Positions 1-13,000 of a DNA stretch of 64,000 nt are shown here, in pieces; the first letter of the stretch is position 1; each line of letters starts with the position of its first letter. The notes beneath the pieces are model-generated. The model was not told the DNA's origin and did not search any database. It worked only from the letters and a program-made list of their open reading frames with translations. A program made the translations under genes and the position numbers. Source of the stretch: Paulownia fortunei (lineage: Eukaryota; Streptophyta; Magnoliopsida; Lamiales; Paulowniaceae); contig CM033108.1 in NCBI GenBank assembly GCA_019321725.1, forward strand, positions 7,024,060 to 7,088,059. The letters run 5' to 3'.

Positions 1-145
1 ACCTCCACAACTCTCTTCAACTTCCACTCTCGATTTCCCTGTCATCCTCTGATGCCACCTCAAAAACACAACCTACTCTATCTTCTGTTGGTTGTAGCCT
101 TTGAGGTGGGTTTGAACAACAAATATCTACCCAAATGGCTCTTCT

Positions 146-1425
146 AAATAGATGAAAGCCCACCTTGTTGCAAAATGATATGCATGGCACCTCCCTATTG
201 TCAAAATCACTTTCCTTGATTAGTTATAGCTGTCTGCCACCTTCACTAGGTCTTTACACCAACTTGATGTTAAAATGCATTTTCATATAGGTATCTTACT
301 AATGAAGTGTATTTGGAGTAAGCTCCTTACTATGTTGCTTGGGGCTGGGGTTGGGTAGGTTTGTCACCTCAATAAGTCTTTATATAGGTTAAAACAATCT
401 CCTCGGGCATAATTTGGTCGGTTTAGTGGTGATGTGACTACTTTTAGCATGAAAAATCTCTTGAGAATCATTCTCTATTCTATTAACATACTTGTGCTGG
501 TAAAATATTTCAAGTGGTTTATGTTGATGGTAATATTATTATGATGGATGACAATGAAGAAATTTTGGAGTTAAATTCATTTTACAATCACATTCGAAAC
601 AAAGGATCTTAGTAAAATGAGATACTTTGTTATGTTTGAAGAAGAAAAATGATAGTATGGCATTGCACTTTGTCAAAGGAAAAACTCCTAATTTATTACA
701 TAGGATAGATCTGTTGGGAACAAATCATGTTGATTACCTACGAATGTTAATGTCAAGCTTCTGGAATACGGAGGTGAGCTATTGAATAATTAGAAAATTA
801 AATTACTTAGTTATTGCTTGACATGACATTTTATCTACAATAAATGTTATGGGTCAATTTCTTAATTCACCTCATACTAGTCACTATGATGAAGTCATTC
901 AGGTAGAAAGATTCTTGAAAGGTTCTGGCTTCGGATTATTATAAAAGAGCTATGGGCATCTTAACATTATGGGGGTGTACTAAAGCTAACTATGCTAAAT
1001 CTTTGTCATAGAGGAGGTCCATTACCAAGTATCATGCTTTTGTTGTAGGTAACTTAGTTTCTTGGAAAAGTAAGAAGCAAAATGGCTTCTCTAGGTTGAT
1101 TGTAAATGCAGAGCCATAGCGTACATTACACTACATGTGAATTGATTTAGGTGAAGAACTTGCTACGACAACTTGGGTTCATCAACCCTCCACCAATGGA
1201 TTTAACATGTGATAATAAGAGCAATCCAAATTCTTTTACATGAAAGTACAAAGTATATTCAGTTTGACTGTCAATTTATATAGAAAAGATCTTGCAGAAA
1301 GTTGTCTCCACATTCAAGTGATCAATAGGCTGATTATTATGAAGGCATTGAATGAATATAGGGTTATATGTAACAAGCTTGAGACCATATGAAAATATTC
1401 TATAGCTTGAGGGAAGCACTAAGAG
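146..1425 (+). pseudogene. Ty1/copia pol relic (RT and RNase H)
   Basis: This is the 3' half of a Ty1/copia polyprotein. It once copied element RNA into DNA and is now dead. One frame from 146 gives the block before the reverse transcriptase core (LVAK), then LHQLDVK (about 254-274) and LNKSLYRLKQSPRA (about 373-414). The active-site box at 520-531 reads YVDG where the family has YVDD, so a catalytic Asp is lost. Shifting frames then give VSQFL-like and LRYLKGS-like segments. RNase H follows with a recognisable VVGNLVSWKSKKQ block (about 1044-1082) and CDNKS near 1210. The end matches the terminal TKHIEVDCHFVREK block of copia RNase H (about 1240-1300). Many stops and frameshifts are present. 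No gag, integrase or LTR is seen upstream, so the element is cut by the window edge or truncated. Confidence 0.88.
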
Positions 1426-1529
1426 TATAAATGTAATCATGTCTTTGAGTGATTCTAGTACAAATACGACTAGGCCAGTTGCTTTTTGGTGAACTAACAT
1501 ATTTTGGGGAAAGAAATAGTGTAAGCATC

Positions 1530-2060
1530 AACCAAATACCTTAAGGTAATGGTTGGAGTATGACCAGGACCATATAGTCCACTTTAGGAGCCTTTTTTTA
1601 TGTAATGTGGAGCAAGTACTTATTATATTCTTTAATACCCTCCCACACATCTTACTTGATTTTTCTTTTTTATCATTATAAGGGTTAGTACAAGGGTTCT
1701 AGAGATATATTAGGAATAAATAAAAGCTCTATGGGTATCAATGTTCAGCACATACTTGAATGCCACTTAATTAGGCCCCAAGCCAGAAGAAATTCCTGTT
1801 TATGTGCCTGATAATGGAAGATAGAAGGCCATAGATATAAGGTGGTGAAGAAAATAGTAGAAGTTGAAATAGGGGGGAGGATTGTGGACTTTCAAAACTG
1901 GCTTTCATATCATTTGGAAGCACCTTAAGGTAATTGGTGGAGTAGCCCTTAGGCCATTTAAACTTTTTTGGAGTAGCCCCTAGACTATATAAACTGCCTT
2001 GGAAGTGTTAATTTTTTCAATGTGGGAAAAGTACTTGTTTATAATCTTCAGTAGTAGCAA
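1530..2060. repeat. Diverged direct repeat (two blocks of about 110-140 bp)
   Basis: Two similar blocks lie about 390 bp apart, at roughly 1530-1640 and 1918-2058. Each starts with ACCTTAAGGTAAT, continues with a GGAGTAG/CC-rich segment and ends with AATGTGG...AAGTACTT followed by an ATAATCTT/ATATTCTT stretch. They follow the copia RNase H relic directly, so they may be part of its 3' untranslated or LTR region. No clean TG...CA boundary is visible. Confidence 0.5.
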
Positions 2061-2893
2061 AATGGGAAGCACTATTAGAAGAAGCCAAGTAAAAAATAAT
2101 GAGGTCGATATCAACAGGCAAAATAAATTGAGAAGACACAAAGAACGCCTTATCTGCTCCAATCCCTAAAGAAGGTGGAAAGAATTTCGTTTCTTCCTTA
2201 AATGGATTAATCGCTTCTCACCATGGGAGATGATAAAAGAATGCATCGGTCAATAGGAGTTCCAACAAGTGCAGATGTATAGCATACTACCCTCTTTATT
2301 TCCTTCTCAAGAAAGAAAGCAATTTGAAGAATTATTAGCATGTGAAAACTGAAATTATCGTTAGCCATGGATAGTAACTCTTGGTGAGAACAAGACATTA
2401 ACCACACGTGCTTAGAATTCATTTCTATAAATCACTTGGTTATTCCTCATTTTGGTCAATTGTAATTTAGTATTTCATTTGATGGAGATTTCAAGTTAAT
2501 ACTGTTAGATAAAAGCATGAACTTGTCATATTTTACCTGATTTTAGACAACTTAATTCAAAATATATGAATAAAAGACTAGTATCCCCAATGAATGATAA
2601 AAGATCATTCTTAAATTGCATAATCTGAGTTTAGCCACTCAAGATATGTATTTACTATATATGACCTTCTAATTAGCAAATAAATGTATTTGTAAAATAA
2701 TGAATGAAAATAATGGAAATTAACGCCCCATAATTTGAAAACACTAATGTTATGGTTATTTTAAAAAGAGACATTACATGCCAAAGAAATGAGTGAATGA
2801 CTTGTATTGTAAGCTTTAAGTTAAAATACTATGGAAACTATGAAACAACAAAAAGTAGGAGCAAGCAAGGGGATTTTTTTTCAACATTTCCAG
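2061..2893. other. No assignable feature (AT-rich)
   Basis: I see no gene or clear repeat here. It may hold lost upstream exons (first PHD finger) or introns of the host gene that starts at 2894, but no translated block is convincing. Confidence 0.4.
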
Positions 2894-2996
2894 GAACATG
2901 TATTTGTTCATATACAAGGATCAGCATGAATGTCATAAATAAGCTCTACCAGGGACTGCCAAGCATTTGAAGTTGAGTTCTCTTCCCTTTTTTGTA
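2894..2996 (+). pseudogene. Exon relic: PHD-type zinc-binding block
   Basis: The exon follows an AG acceptor at 2892-2893 (CAG). It reads MYLFIYKDQHECHK, a stop (TAA, 2938-2940), ALPGTAKHLKLSSLP, then FFCKK. It aligns with the family block CDQCEHEYHxxCL...WFCSKKC. The CDQC cysteines are lost (YKDQ) but His/Cys ECH and the terminal FCKK remain. The donor is probably the GTAAG at 2993. Confidence 0.6.
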
Positions 2997-3629
2997 AGAA
3001 AATGAATGGAATTCAATATTTAGATACTAAGTAAATTAAATATCTATTATTGTTGAAAGCAGTAATAATCATGTTGTTTAGAAAAGGATATAGGTAAAGT
3101 TTTCACAGCTTGACTGTAATAATATAATCATAGATCCATTGGTGTTGTTGAGCTATCAACATGACTGTTTGTTTGGATGCAACAATAAATAATTTAGTTA
3201 TTTTTTTCAACCTATTTGAAAATATTACATAATTCTCACAATATAAAGATTTAAAGTAATGTTAAAATTGTTCAAAAAAATTAGTAAGTTATTTCAAAGA
3301 TTAAATAGTTTGACTTTCTTATTTGGACAAATATGTTTTATATGTTAGCTAGTTGACCTCAAGTTGTTCTGTTTGTGTGATTGATTACAAGGAGAAAATA
3401 TTTTAAACTTGTTCCTCTTTTAAATCCTTTGTATGAGTACATGTTAATTATCATACAAAGTATACATAAATTAGAAGATGGTAGAAGTATGCAATCATTT
3501 ATATTTATGCTCCCTCTGCTTGCCTGTAAGTTCATTTGTTGGAATCTGTGATATTTTAGATTTCTGTTTTAGCATATGTTGAATGGTTAAATTTTTATTT
3601 TTCCTAAATTGCATTATTTGCTTGTGTAG

Positions 3630-3874
3630 ATCTATAGAGGTCTTCAGTCTTGCATTGGGTTGATGAATCATCTCTCTGATGATATCTCTTGGAGACTTTT
3701 GTAGTGCAATAACAGAGACTATAAAGCACATTCTTCTCAGGACTTTGTCGCTCTAAAAGCAAAATGCAACTCAAAGTTAGTTGTTGCCATCACACTTATA
3801 GAGAAATAAATTCTTGAAATGGTGGATGAGAAAACAAAAATAGACATGATACCTCAAGCCATATACAACTGGGG
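3630..3874 (+). pseudogene. Exon relic: linker to GNAT domain
   Basis: The exon is bounded by acceptor TGTGTAG (ends 3629) and donor GTAACT (3875). It reads IYRGLQSCIG, then DISWRLL, a TAG stop, then DFVALKAKCNSKLVVAIT, a TAA stop, then MVDEKTKIDMIPQAIYNWG. The order IFxGLQxLLG / SWxLL / CNSKLxVAL / MVDxxTxIDMI / YNWG is the family signature just before the acetyltransferase core. It is the best-preserved exon of the locus despite two in-frame stops. Confidence 0.82.
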
Positions 3875-4422
3875 GTAACTACTATAGTTGTACATTCACT
3901 TGTTTACGTCAATGATAAATATGTTGTTTTTCCTTCCTAGAACTTGCTCTGGTGTTCCTGTTACTTAGTATTTAATGATGAATGAGTAATGATATGTATT
4001 GTCATATATAAGAAATTAGTTATGAAGCAAAGGTTTGTTGTATCTGTTAACTTACAAAAGCATGTTTTAGTTCTCCCTTCTACTTCTCTTAATCTTATTT
4101 ATGTTCTGCAGAAGTTTTCCATTCTCAACTGAATTTTTGTTGATTTTAGATCTGGGTTAACTAAATGTAGTTAACCTCAGGTGGCAAGAATCAGGAAATC
4201 TAGGCAAACTTTATCCTTTTTTTATTCTTCTAGCTACTGGCATTTCTATTCTCCAGATGCTATTAAGAGTAATCTTGAAATTGTGCATAGTAATTCTGGT
4301 CATTCATTCCTCCTACTTTCCTTGTAGCGTTTGTTAAAACATCACAAGATATTTTGATTGCAATGTTTTCCCTAGCTAAATATAATGATTCATGACCATA
4401 TGTTTCTTCCATATTACAAATT

Positions 4423-4501
4423 ACTCACCTGAACTTCGAAGAGTTTTATACAATTATCTTGGAGAAAAAAGATGTTGTGGTAGTTATGGCATCATCTTTT
4501 G
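4423..4501 (+). pseudogene. Exon relic: GNAT strand (LNFEEFYTIILEKKDVV)
   Basis: One frame reads HLNFEEFYTIILEKKDVVVV followed by MASS. It matches the family block LNFxGFYTxVLEKxDxxxSAASIR. A GT donor follows at about 4501. This block directly precedes the exon at 7707 in the protein, so the 3.2 kb between them is a single intron. Confidence 0.75.
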
Positions 4502-5123
4502 GTTTAGTGTCCATGATTCTACTATTTCTAAGTACTTTTGGTTTGTAGTGCTAGTCTCTATCTAAAAATTTTATCTAGGAGAGATAATATGACATTAGAT
4601 AAAAAAAATGGTGCTTCTTTATTCCAATGAAAACACTTAAGTCAGAGTTTGCTTGTTCTTTATCGGTTACTTTGTATTGTAGAGTTGAATTGGCTCAAAC
4701 TAGGAATCATTCTTTAAGTTCTTATCTGCTCAAATTTACAAACATCTGCTAAAGTTTGATCTAAGATGATCAGTATCATTATATCCATGTACAACTTTAG
4801 GTTATAGAACTATTTTGTTTTATTATGAGAATCATATTAACTAGTATTAACAAGATTGACTACTTGATACAAGTTCTATAAGCAACTCATATTTTTACTT
4901 GTGTCGCATTTCATATATTTCCAAGTGAGGGCTTTCAACAAAGAACATATCTTGTCACCCAATGAGCTTGGATCTAATTATCCAAAAATCCATTTATTTG
5001 AAAAATTACACTAACATCCCATGTCAAAGTATGTCGAATGAAAAAGTTTTCAGAAAGAGAAAAATAACTTTTTTGCCCCTTTAGAAATGGCCAAAAATTA
5101 AGATTTAATAAAAAATTATAATA

Positions 5124-5345
5124 TTGTGTAAACAAAAATACCCTTTAATTTTCAAATTTAAAAATTCCCACATTTTCTCTCTTTCCCTCCTGTGCATATA
5201 CACACACACACACATATATATGAATAGACCACACACGCATAAACATATTTATGTACACCACACATATAGACATGCCCATATATATGCACACAAAGAGAGA
5301 AGACACACACACACACAAATATACACACAACATACATACAAATGA
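5124..5345. repeat. Imperfect (CA)n/(ACAT)n microsatellite
   Basis: Runs of CACACA and ACATAT, with CATA variants, fill about 5195-5345. Open frames on both strands here are low-complexity translations of the repeat. It abuts the left end of the hAT element. Confidence 0.85.
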
Positions 5346-7380
5346 CCTGCCACGGGCCGGGTTAGAATCGAACCCAACCCGCAACTAGCCCCTGATCAAT
5401 GGTTCAAAAACTGTTGACCACGGGTCACGGGCCCAACCCATAACCGGCCCATGGGTTCACGGCCGGTTATGGGTTAGAGATACCTAACCCGTCGAACTAC
5501 TAGGTCAGCCCAGTGGTTCTTTTTTTTTTGCTGCTAACGGCTATAATGTAATGGGCAATGGTCAAATAATTTTTATTATTTTTTTTGCATTTTTTCTCTA
5601 TGAAAACCTTTTTTCTCTCTTCATTTTTTTTCACACTTCTATATCATCAACTCTCAATTATCTAATTATCTACTATCAACTATTCATTCTTCAATTTTAT
5701 ATTCCATATTATATAATATTTCAATTGTTTCATTAAATCATTTTTCATATTTTACTTTCTTTATCTTCAATTATTCGTTCTTCAATTATAGAATTTAATT
5801 AATAATTTTTTTAATATCATTTAATAATGCTGCAGCTACTAATGCTAGTATTGATGATCTTAAAGCTGCATGTCAACCATCAATTGGTGGTAAAAATTTT
5901 CATATTAGATGTATATGTCATATTTTAAATTTATGTGTACAAGATGGTTTAAAGGCTTTAGAAAATCAACTTCAACCTATTAGGCAATTATTTTCTTATT
6001 TATGGACACATCCACACATTAATAAATGATAGTTTTGATTTTGCAAAGCCAACGATATGAGGCCTAAAAAAATTTCACAGGATGTTCCAATCCGTTGGAA
6101 TTCAACATATAGATTATTAGAAGGATCTTTTAATTATAAAGATTTATTATGTAGTTTTTTTTACAAACTGCTACTACTCATTTGTATTTATATCCACACC
6201 ATTGAACAATATGTGAAAAAAATTGTAATATTTTTAAAATATTTAATGATGCTACTTTACAATTATAGTGTTTATTTTTCAACTTCTCATTTAGTATTAT
6301 CAAATTGTTGTAATGTTGTACTTTATCAATGTAATGTAAATGGAAAAAATATTTTTTTTTAAATTTCAGAAATTAATTTAGTCATTGTTGTTTTTTACCC
6401 AAGGCTTAAATTAGATGGTTTACTTGATATATTAATAATTTATTATAAAGCTTTAAGATGCTATGAAAATGATATTAAATTAAATATTATATTTAAAATT
6501 AGAATACTTTTAAATGAATTTTATAATGAATATAGTTCAAAATATGGCTCACAAACAACTTAATTTGATATATAATGTACTAGTAGCAATAGTAGTTCTA
6601 AGCTTTCATCGACACAACTTTTACTTAGAGAAAGGAATTAACAACCTAGAGGATCCTCAAGTTCCAGTTAGGAACTTGAGAGTTATTTTAATATTTTATT
6701 TAAGTTTAATGAGATAGATTATGATAGAGAGTTTGACATTTTGTGATGGTGGTTGCAAAAAGAGCAAACTTACCTAATTTTATCCATGATGGCGAAGAAG
6801 ATACTTGCTTCACCCGTCTTAACCGTTGTAGTGGAACAAGTCTTCAGTGCGGAAAGCAATATATTGAGTGAGAAATGCTCAACTTTGTCTCCCGAGAATT
6901 TAGAAGCCCAAGCATGTCTTGATGATTGGATCAAGGGTTCTTTACGAAGACAAGGTCAACCAAATTCGGATGAGGATCAAGATGATGACATAGATGGAAC
7001 GACGACGAGAACGGGTGAGAGTGATTGAGCCACACCACTCCCTAAGGTAAGAAGGGTAAAAAGGTAACAGAATTATGTGGGCTTTGATTCCTCCATACCC
7101 TAAGAGGATATGTAGGCAATTTAAATTTAAGTTCAAACTATTTTTTTATTTTTAAAATTATTTTTAATTAAATAATTTAAATTTTAGCTATTTTTTTCAA
7201 ATTTATGTTAAATTATTTTCATTAAGTTCAAAAATTTTTAAAATTTTTAAAAAAATAAAAAAATCCAAAATCAGAATCAGCCCAGCGATTTCAGAACCCA
7301 AATCGTAACCACCAAGGTTAGATACAGTTAAAGGTCAAAAAATCTCGAGCTATGAAACCAATGGTATCGGGTCTACACAT
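5346..7380 (+). mobile_element. hAT-superfamily (Ac-like) transposon relic, in intron of host gene
   Basis: The left part (5346-5520) is unusually GC-rich, with repeated GGGCC/GGCCC and GGGTT words on both strands. That is the subterminal composition of Ac-like hAT elements, where the transposase binds. A degenerate transposase follows (5822-7028). The right flank (about 7265-7330) is poorly defined. I found neither a clean terminal inverted repeat nor the 8-bp duplication, so both ends are approximate. Confidence 0.7.
5822..7028 (+). pseudogene. hAT transposase (Ac/RICESLEEPER type), broken
   Basis: This is the remnant of a cut-and-paste transposase with the RNase H-like fold and hAT dimerisation region. 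Blocks in order are GGKNFHIRCICHILNLCVQD and IRQLFSYLW (5888-6000), then RPKKISQDVPIRWNSTYRLL and YKDLL (6060-6150). A middle part has WT..LKLDGLLDI and LLNEFYNEYSSKYGSQ in scattered frames. DYDREFDIL and WW lie near 6720-6755. The C-terminal segment MAKKILASPVLTVVVEQVFS, LSPENLEAQACLDDW (6786-6935) gives the classic hAT C-terminal signature. The BED zinc finger expected at the N terminus is not seen. Stops and frameshifts divide it into at least five segments. Confidence 0.88.
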
Positions 7381-7706
7381 AAATTTTCATGTGGATGGTG
7401 GGAGGTAGGCAGTTGGGATGGGGGTTGGGGGTGCTGGCAATAGAGAGGTACTCAAATTTATAACTTGGCCTCTTTGAAAAAGTGTACATTATTTTATTAA
7501 CTTTAATTATTTGTTCTCTCGTATTCTATTTTTCTTTTGAATCATGTTGATAAAACATTCCTACTTTTCCATCCTACTGGGTTTCATCTCTTACTAATTT
7601 TCCATTTTATTTTTGCTTTGAATGTTATCCTGGTCATATGTCACCCAAAACCTTTATTGGTAGAATTTTTAAGATAATTGCTAATTGGATGAGCTTTGAC
7701 CTGTAG
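7029..7706. other. hAT right end and intron sequence
   Basis: This is AT-rich sequence with no gene. A weakly GC-richer patch at 7265-7330 may be the right subterminal region of the hAT element. The rest is intron of the PHD/GNAT gene, ending in the acceptor CTGTAG at 7706. Confidence 0.4.
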
Positions 7707-7806
7707 AATCCATGGGGTATAAATAGCAAAATTACATTTCATTGCGACTTGCAGCAAATTCCATTGGCAAGGAATGTGTCGGCTCCTTCTTTGATGTATA
7801 TAAAAG
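7707..7806 (+). pseudogene. Exon relic: GNAT acetyl-CoA binding loop
   Basis: Acceptor CTGTAG ends at 7706 and donor GTAAAT begins at 7807. The exon reads RIHGV, stop, IAKLHFIATCSKFHWQGMC, RLLL, then two stops. The family has RIHGVxVAEMPLIATCSKYR and RQGMCRRLMxAIE here. The QGMCR segment is the motif A loop (R/Q-x-x-G-x-G/A type) that holds acetyl-CoA; GMC is kept. Three in-frame stops confirm decay. Confidence 0.8.
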
Positions 7807-7902
7807 GTAAATTATGCATTAAGAATCATGTTAGAATAGATTCTATTAGAAAGTCTTCCAACCCTAGTATCATAGTTCCTATATTTGCATTTTTGGTGCG
7901 TA

Positions 7903-7907
7903 TGGAC
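7903..7907. repeat. Left target-site duplication (TGGAC)
   Basis: TGGAC here and at 17587-17591 flank the copia element directly. The identity extends to TATGGAC (7901-7907 and 17585-17591). The 5-bp length is typical of Ty1/copia insertion. Confidence 0.75.
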
Positions 7908-9990
7908 TGTTGGCTTCGTATAATTCAGGGGTATACGCAACAGAAAATAAAAAAAATTAAAAATATCATACCATAACAATTATAGCAATACCTCGAGTTC
8001 GATGTGATTTCCAACGATCTTGCAATTTCCAATAGTTGTAGTAAAATAATTAAAGTTTCAATTTATACCTTTCTATACACTCTGATTATCGTGGGTATGA
8101 AGCAATCAATTACTAGCTCTTTTTCTGAATCTGATTCACATGGATTCAAACGTTTTCTCTCTAAAGTAGTCCACACTTTGAACAAGAATACAAAATCAAA
8201 ATTTCGCTAGCAATTCTGATTTCTTTTGTAATCTTGTTTATGGAGTGTGTATATAAAATATTAATTCTTGTTATCAACTTCTGATAAAAGAATTAACACT
8301 TAAAGATGGAATTTTTTGAGAAAAATGATGGATGAAGAAAATAATTTTCTTCTATCTATATCTATATGGCCAAAAATTAGAGGATGATTGTTTATCCTTG
8401 GTATTTTGTCTCTTTTTGATTAGTTGGAAGATAATTTGGTTCATCCAAATTTCTTCCAATTTTATCTCTTTCATATCTTCCAAAAATATTCAAGATTACC
8501 CAAGAATTTCAAACTCTTAACTTTCTATCCTTTTTTCAACAACTTTCATGAGCCTCTCCAAATAGGCCTTTGTATATCAGGTTTGGATTTAAAATAAATC
8601 TCACAATTAATCTAATTAATTATCTTACCTAAATTAATTCCACTAGCCCATCTAATCAAATTAGACTCAATTAAATAATTTAATTATTTAATTAAGTAAA
8701 CTAATTTAACAATTAAATTAATTTATGAACTACAAAATTAATTTAATCCAATCAAATAATTGTTTCAATCCAGTTGGGCTCGTTAATCTTATTAGGTCCA
8801 ATTAAATAATAAAATTATTTAATTAAATGATTAATTCAACTCCTTAAATTAATTTAAACCCCAATTAATTGATCTCTATTAATTAATTGGATCCAACCCT
8901 TTGGATCAATTCCTAAATTAGAAATACTCCATCTTAAATTGTGTGTAACCCTTTAGGTTCACAACTAAGCTAGTAGTGGGCTTGCAATATTTACAACTTA
9001 TGAATAATAATTAATTTAATTAATTAATTTAATTAATTAATTCGCTTGAAATTAACTCCTTAATTTCAAGAACCTCATAAGTCATGGGAAACACCTAGCA
9101 AATGTATCATGACTACCAAGACTTTAGTGAAATAGCAAGTGAACCTATTTCAATTATGAGTATCATACACGTATGGTCTTTACATCAACTAATCTCCCGA
9201 TTGAGTGTAGGGCATAGATCAATAGTCGAAACCCTAATTGCTCAATAACTATGATTCCATGACAAGTTTCAATGACTCGTGACAAATTATTAGAAAACCT
9301 CCATCTAACATTTATCCTATCTTGGCCAAGGACTTCTGAGTCATGAACTATGAAAACATAGAAGATTGACTTGTTCTACTAGACAAGTGATGGATACTTT
9401 GTTAACCACTCATTAACCTCCATACATATTAATACAACATCCAATGTATCCCCTTTGTGATTGTCAGACAATCAAAAGATACATAAAAAAAATATGACAT
9501 GCATAAGGCTACCATGGTGTCTCAAGTCAAAAAACTAATCGTGTACTCTCGTAACATAGAATTTTTTTATTTCGACAAATAAGTTTCTAATTAAGAAATT
9601 CTAATGGGTCTGTTTAGTGTAACCTAACAAGCACCAGTATACATGCACTAGCATCACTACACTAATGTCCATGGAGCGAGACATGCTCCTCATGCGAGTA
9701 TGCATCATATGTGCGAGTCTATTAGACTATTTGATGTCTCATCTCAAAAAGCCTTTAACTCGAAACTAATTTAAGACCAAATCTATAGACCCATATTCTA
9801 TGATCATCATCAAATGCATGACCATTTCCTATAGCTCAGTTCGGTCTAGAGACTTTATGTAATTATATGAAGCATTAAAGTGAAGGAAATTTACCTATTT
9901 TATTAATATGAATTGAAAAAGATTATCTTTACAAATACAAGAGTATAAAGGATGTACAATCTAATTGGCATGTCGGGCACTATTCTAATA
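7908..9990 (-). repeat. 3' LTR of copia family A
   Basis: The plus-strand left end is TGTTGGCTTCG and the right end is CTAATA, a degenerate form of CTAACA. It aligns along its length with 15365-17586. It keeps a roughly 170-bp segment (about 8995-9150, with AATTAATTAATT runs) that the other LTR has lost. It is very AT-rich. Confidence 0.87.
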
Positions 9991-10010
9991 ATATTCCACT
10001 TACCCTAGCA

Positions 10011-13000
10011 CTAATTGCCTATGTACTTTAGGCCCATCTTCTTAAGATGTCTATCGAATACCTTCTGTGCTAGAGGTTTGGTCAGTAGGTCTGCTATATT
10101 TTATGCTAAAATGAATCTATCAACAACAGCGTCACCTCTATCAATGATCTCTCTGATCAGATGGTATCTCTTCATGATGTGCTTGGATCTTTGATGAGAT
10201 CTTGGATCTTTTGCATGAGCAATAGCTCTGTGGTTATCATAGTATATCATTACAGGATCAACAACAGATGGAACCACACCCAACTCTTGGATAAAGTTCC
10301 TTATCCAAATAATTTCTTTTGCCGCATCATATGCAATAATATATTCAACTTCAATGGTGGAATCTACAGTTGTCTCTTGCTTGGAACTCTTCCAACTGAC
10401 CGCACCACCGTTTAAGATGAATACGTATCCAGACATTGACTTTGAGTTATTTATATCAGACTGAAAACTAGAATCTGTATAGCCTTCTAGTTTTAATTCT
10501 CCAGAGCCATATACAAGAAAGATATCCTTAGTCCTTCTTAAGTACTTCAGAATCATTTTCACGACCTTCTAGTATTTTTCACCTGGAATGGATTGATATC
10601 TAATTGTGACACTCAAAGCATATACGACATCATGCCTTGTACATAGCATGCCATATATTATGCTTTCTATGGCAGATTTATAAGGTATGCGGGCTATCAT
10701 TTCCCTCTTCTAAAGAATCTTAGGAAACATTGCCTTTATGAGAGAAATGCCATGACTCATTGGTAAGAATCCTCACTTGGATTCCTCCATGCTATACTTC
10801 TTTAGCATTTTGTGTATGTACATGGATTAGGATAGTCCAATTATCCTTTTTTACCTATCTCTATAGAATAAAATATGCTTATCCTAAATCCTTCATGGAG
10901 AACTGATTAGACAACCAAGTCTTAATTGACTTCATTATCCCTATATCTTTCCCAATTAGTAGGATCGTCAACATATAGCATAATAAATATCACTGAGCTC
11001 TCACTAACCTTCTTTTAGACACAGGGTTCATTTGAGTTCTTGTGGAAATCAAATAATTTGATTACCTCATCAAACTAGATATTCCAATTTTGGGAAGTCT
11101 GCTTGAGTCCATAAATGGATCTTTGGAGTTTGCAAACCTTTTGCTCACTCCCTTTGGATATAAAGACTTATGGCTATCTCATATAGATCTTTTCCTTAGT
11201 ATTTGCATTAAGGAAGGAAGTCTTCATATCATCTGTCATATTTCGTAGTCATAATATGTTAATATGGCTAGCAGTATCTGAATGGATTTAAGCATCGCTA
11301 CTGGCAAAAAAGTTTCCTCATAATCAATTCTTTGCTTCTAAGTATAACCTTTCGCAACCAATCATGCTTTGTAGGTCGTTACCTCTCCATTTACTCCAAA
11401 CTTCCACTTGTAGACCCATTTGCAGTCAATAGGAACTATTCCTTATGGTGGGTCCACCAAAGTCCATATCCTATTAAAGTACACGAGTCCATCTCGGTTT
11501 ACATGGCTTATTGTCATCTTCTCGAGTTGATATACTACATCGTCCCTCCATAAGTCCTCGGATCATTGTTTAAGAGGAGATTATCCTCATTGTTCTCTAA
11601 CAAAAAACTATACCTGTCAGGTGGCTTTGAGATCCTATGGGATCTCCACGGAGATTGTGTATTTGAAAGCCCAACCTTACCTGGTTAGCCTATTACTATG
11701 TCTGTTTGGAGGCTCTGTGGTTCTTAAATTTCTTCAAATTCTATGACTTCGCCATTTCCATCTAATAGAAATTAATTTTCTAAAAAGGTGGCATTCTTCG
11801 AAATAAACACATTTTGTTCCAAGGGGTCGTAGAAATAGTATCCAATGGATTTCTTTGGATACCCCCCAAATCTACATAAACTGGATCTCATATCCAATTT
11901 ATCTCTCATTTGCTGCTTTACGTAAGCAACACACCCCCATACCTTAAGGTATTTGTAAGAGGGTGGTTTTACACACCACATCTCATATGGTGTTTTGGGC
12001 ACCGACTTTAATGGCACTCTATTTAATAGGTATACCGCCATCTCTAGAGCATAGCCCTAGAATGAAAGAGAAAGTCCAGTAAAACTCATCATGGATCAAA
12101 TCATATCCAACAAGGTTCAATTTTTACACTCCGCAACTCCGTTGAGTCAGGGAGTTACAGGAGAGGTGCATTGGGAGAGAATCCCATTCTCTTTTAGATA
12201 ATCAAGAAACTCTGTGCTCAAGTATTCATCTTCTTGATCTGATCGAAAAGCCATGATACTTAGCCCAGTTTGTTTCTCCACCTTACATCTGAATTCTTTG
12301 AATTTTTTAAATGCTTCATATTTGTACCTCATAATGTAGACATTACCATACCGAAATAATCATCGGTAAAAGTTATAAAGTAGTGATAGTTTCCATGAGC
12401 ACTAACACTTTGTGGCCCACATACATCTAAATGGATCAAATCTAATAGATTTTTAGCTCGCTTCACTTGTCCAACAAATGGTATTTGGTCATCTTCCCTT
12501 TGAGACATAACTTACATGTTGGCATTCCTTGCTCTTTCAAAAGATTAGGTAATTGGGCCAACTTATGAATTCTTTTCTCAAAGATATAACCTAACCTATC
12601 ATGCCATAAGAGTTGGGAACTATGATTATCTATTTTTTTTTATTTTGTTGAACATAAAAAAAAAGAGTTATGGGGATTAATAAAATATAATCCATTCATC
12701 AATATGCTAGAGGTAATTAGAACTGGATCTTTAAAAATGGAACAACTTTCATATTTTATTGAAAAAGTAAAACCTTCTCCATCTAAAATAGGAATGGAGA
12801 TAATGTTCTTAACTATCTCTGGAATATATAAACAATTGTTTAAAACTAAAACTACTCCATTTTCTAAAGCTAAGTTGACATTTCATATGGCTAATACAAC
12901 AACCTTTGCTCCATTCCCCGACTACAGGACTGTCTCTCCTCTAGTTAGCTTTCTGCTTCTTGCCAACACTTGCAAAGATGGACCCACAACTGGTATCTAA

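Noticed and set aside
3495..3731. 78-codon minus-strand open frame
   Set aside because: It is antisense to the plus-strand exon at 3630-3874, whose translation matches the PHD/GNAT family. The minus frame has no recognised domain.
5124..5384. Open frames on both strands with His/Thr/Tyr-rich or Val/Cys-rich translation
   Set aside because: They are translations of a CA/ACAT microsatellite.
8640..9060. AATTAATTAATT palindromic tracts as a regulatory or origin signal
   Set aside because: The same tracts occur in every LTR of families A, B and C, so they are part of LTR composition rather than a local site.
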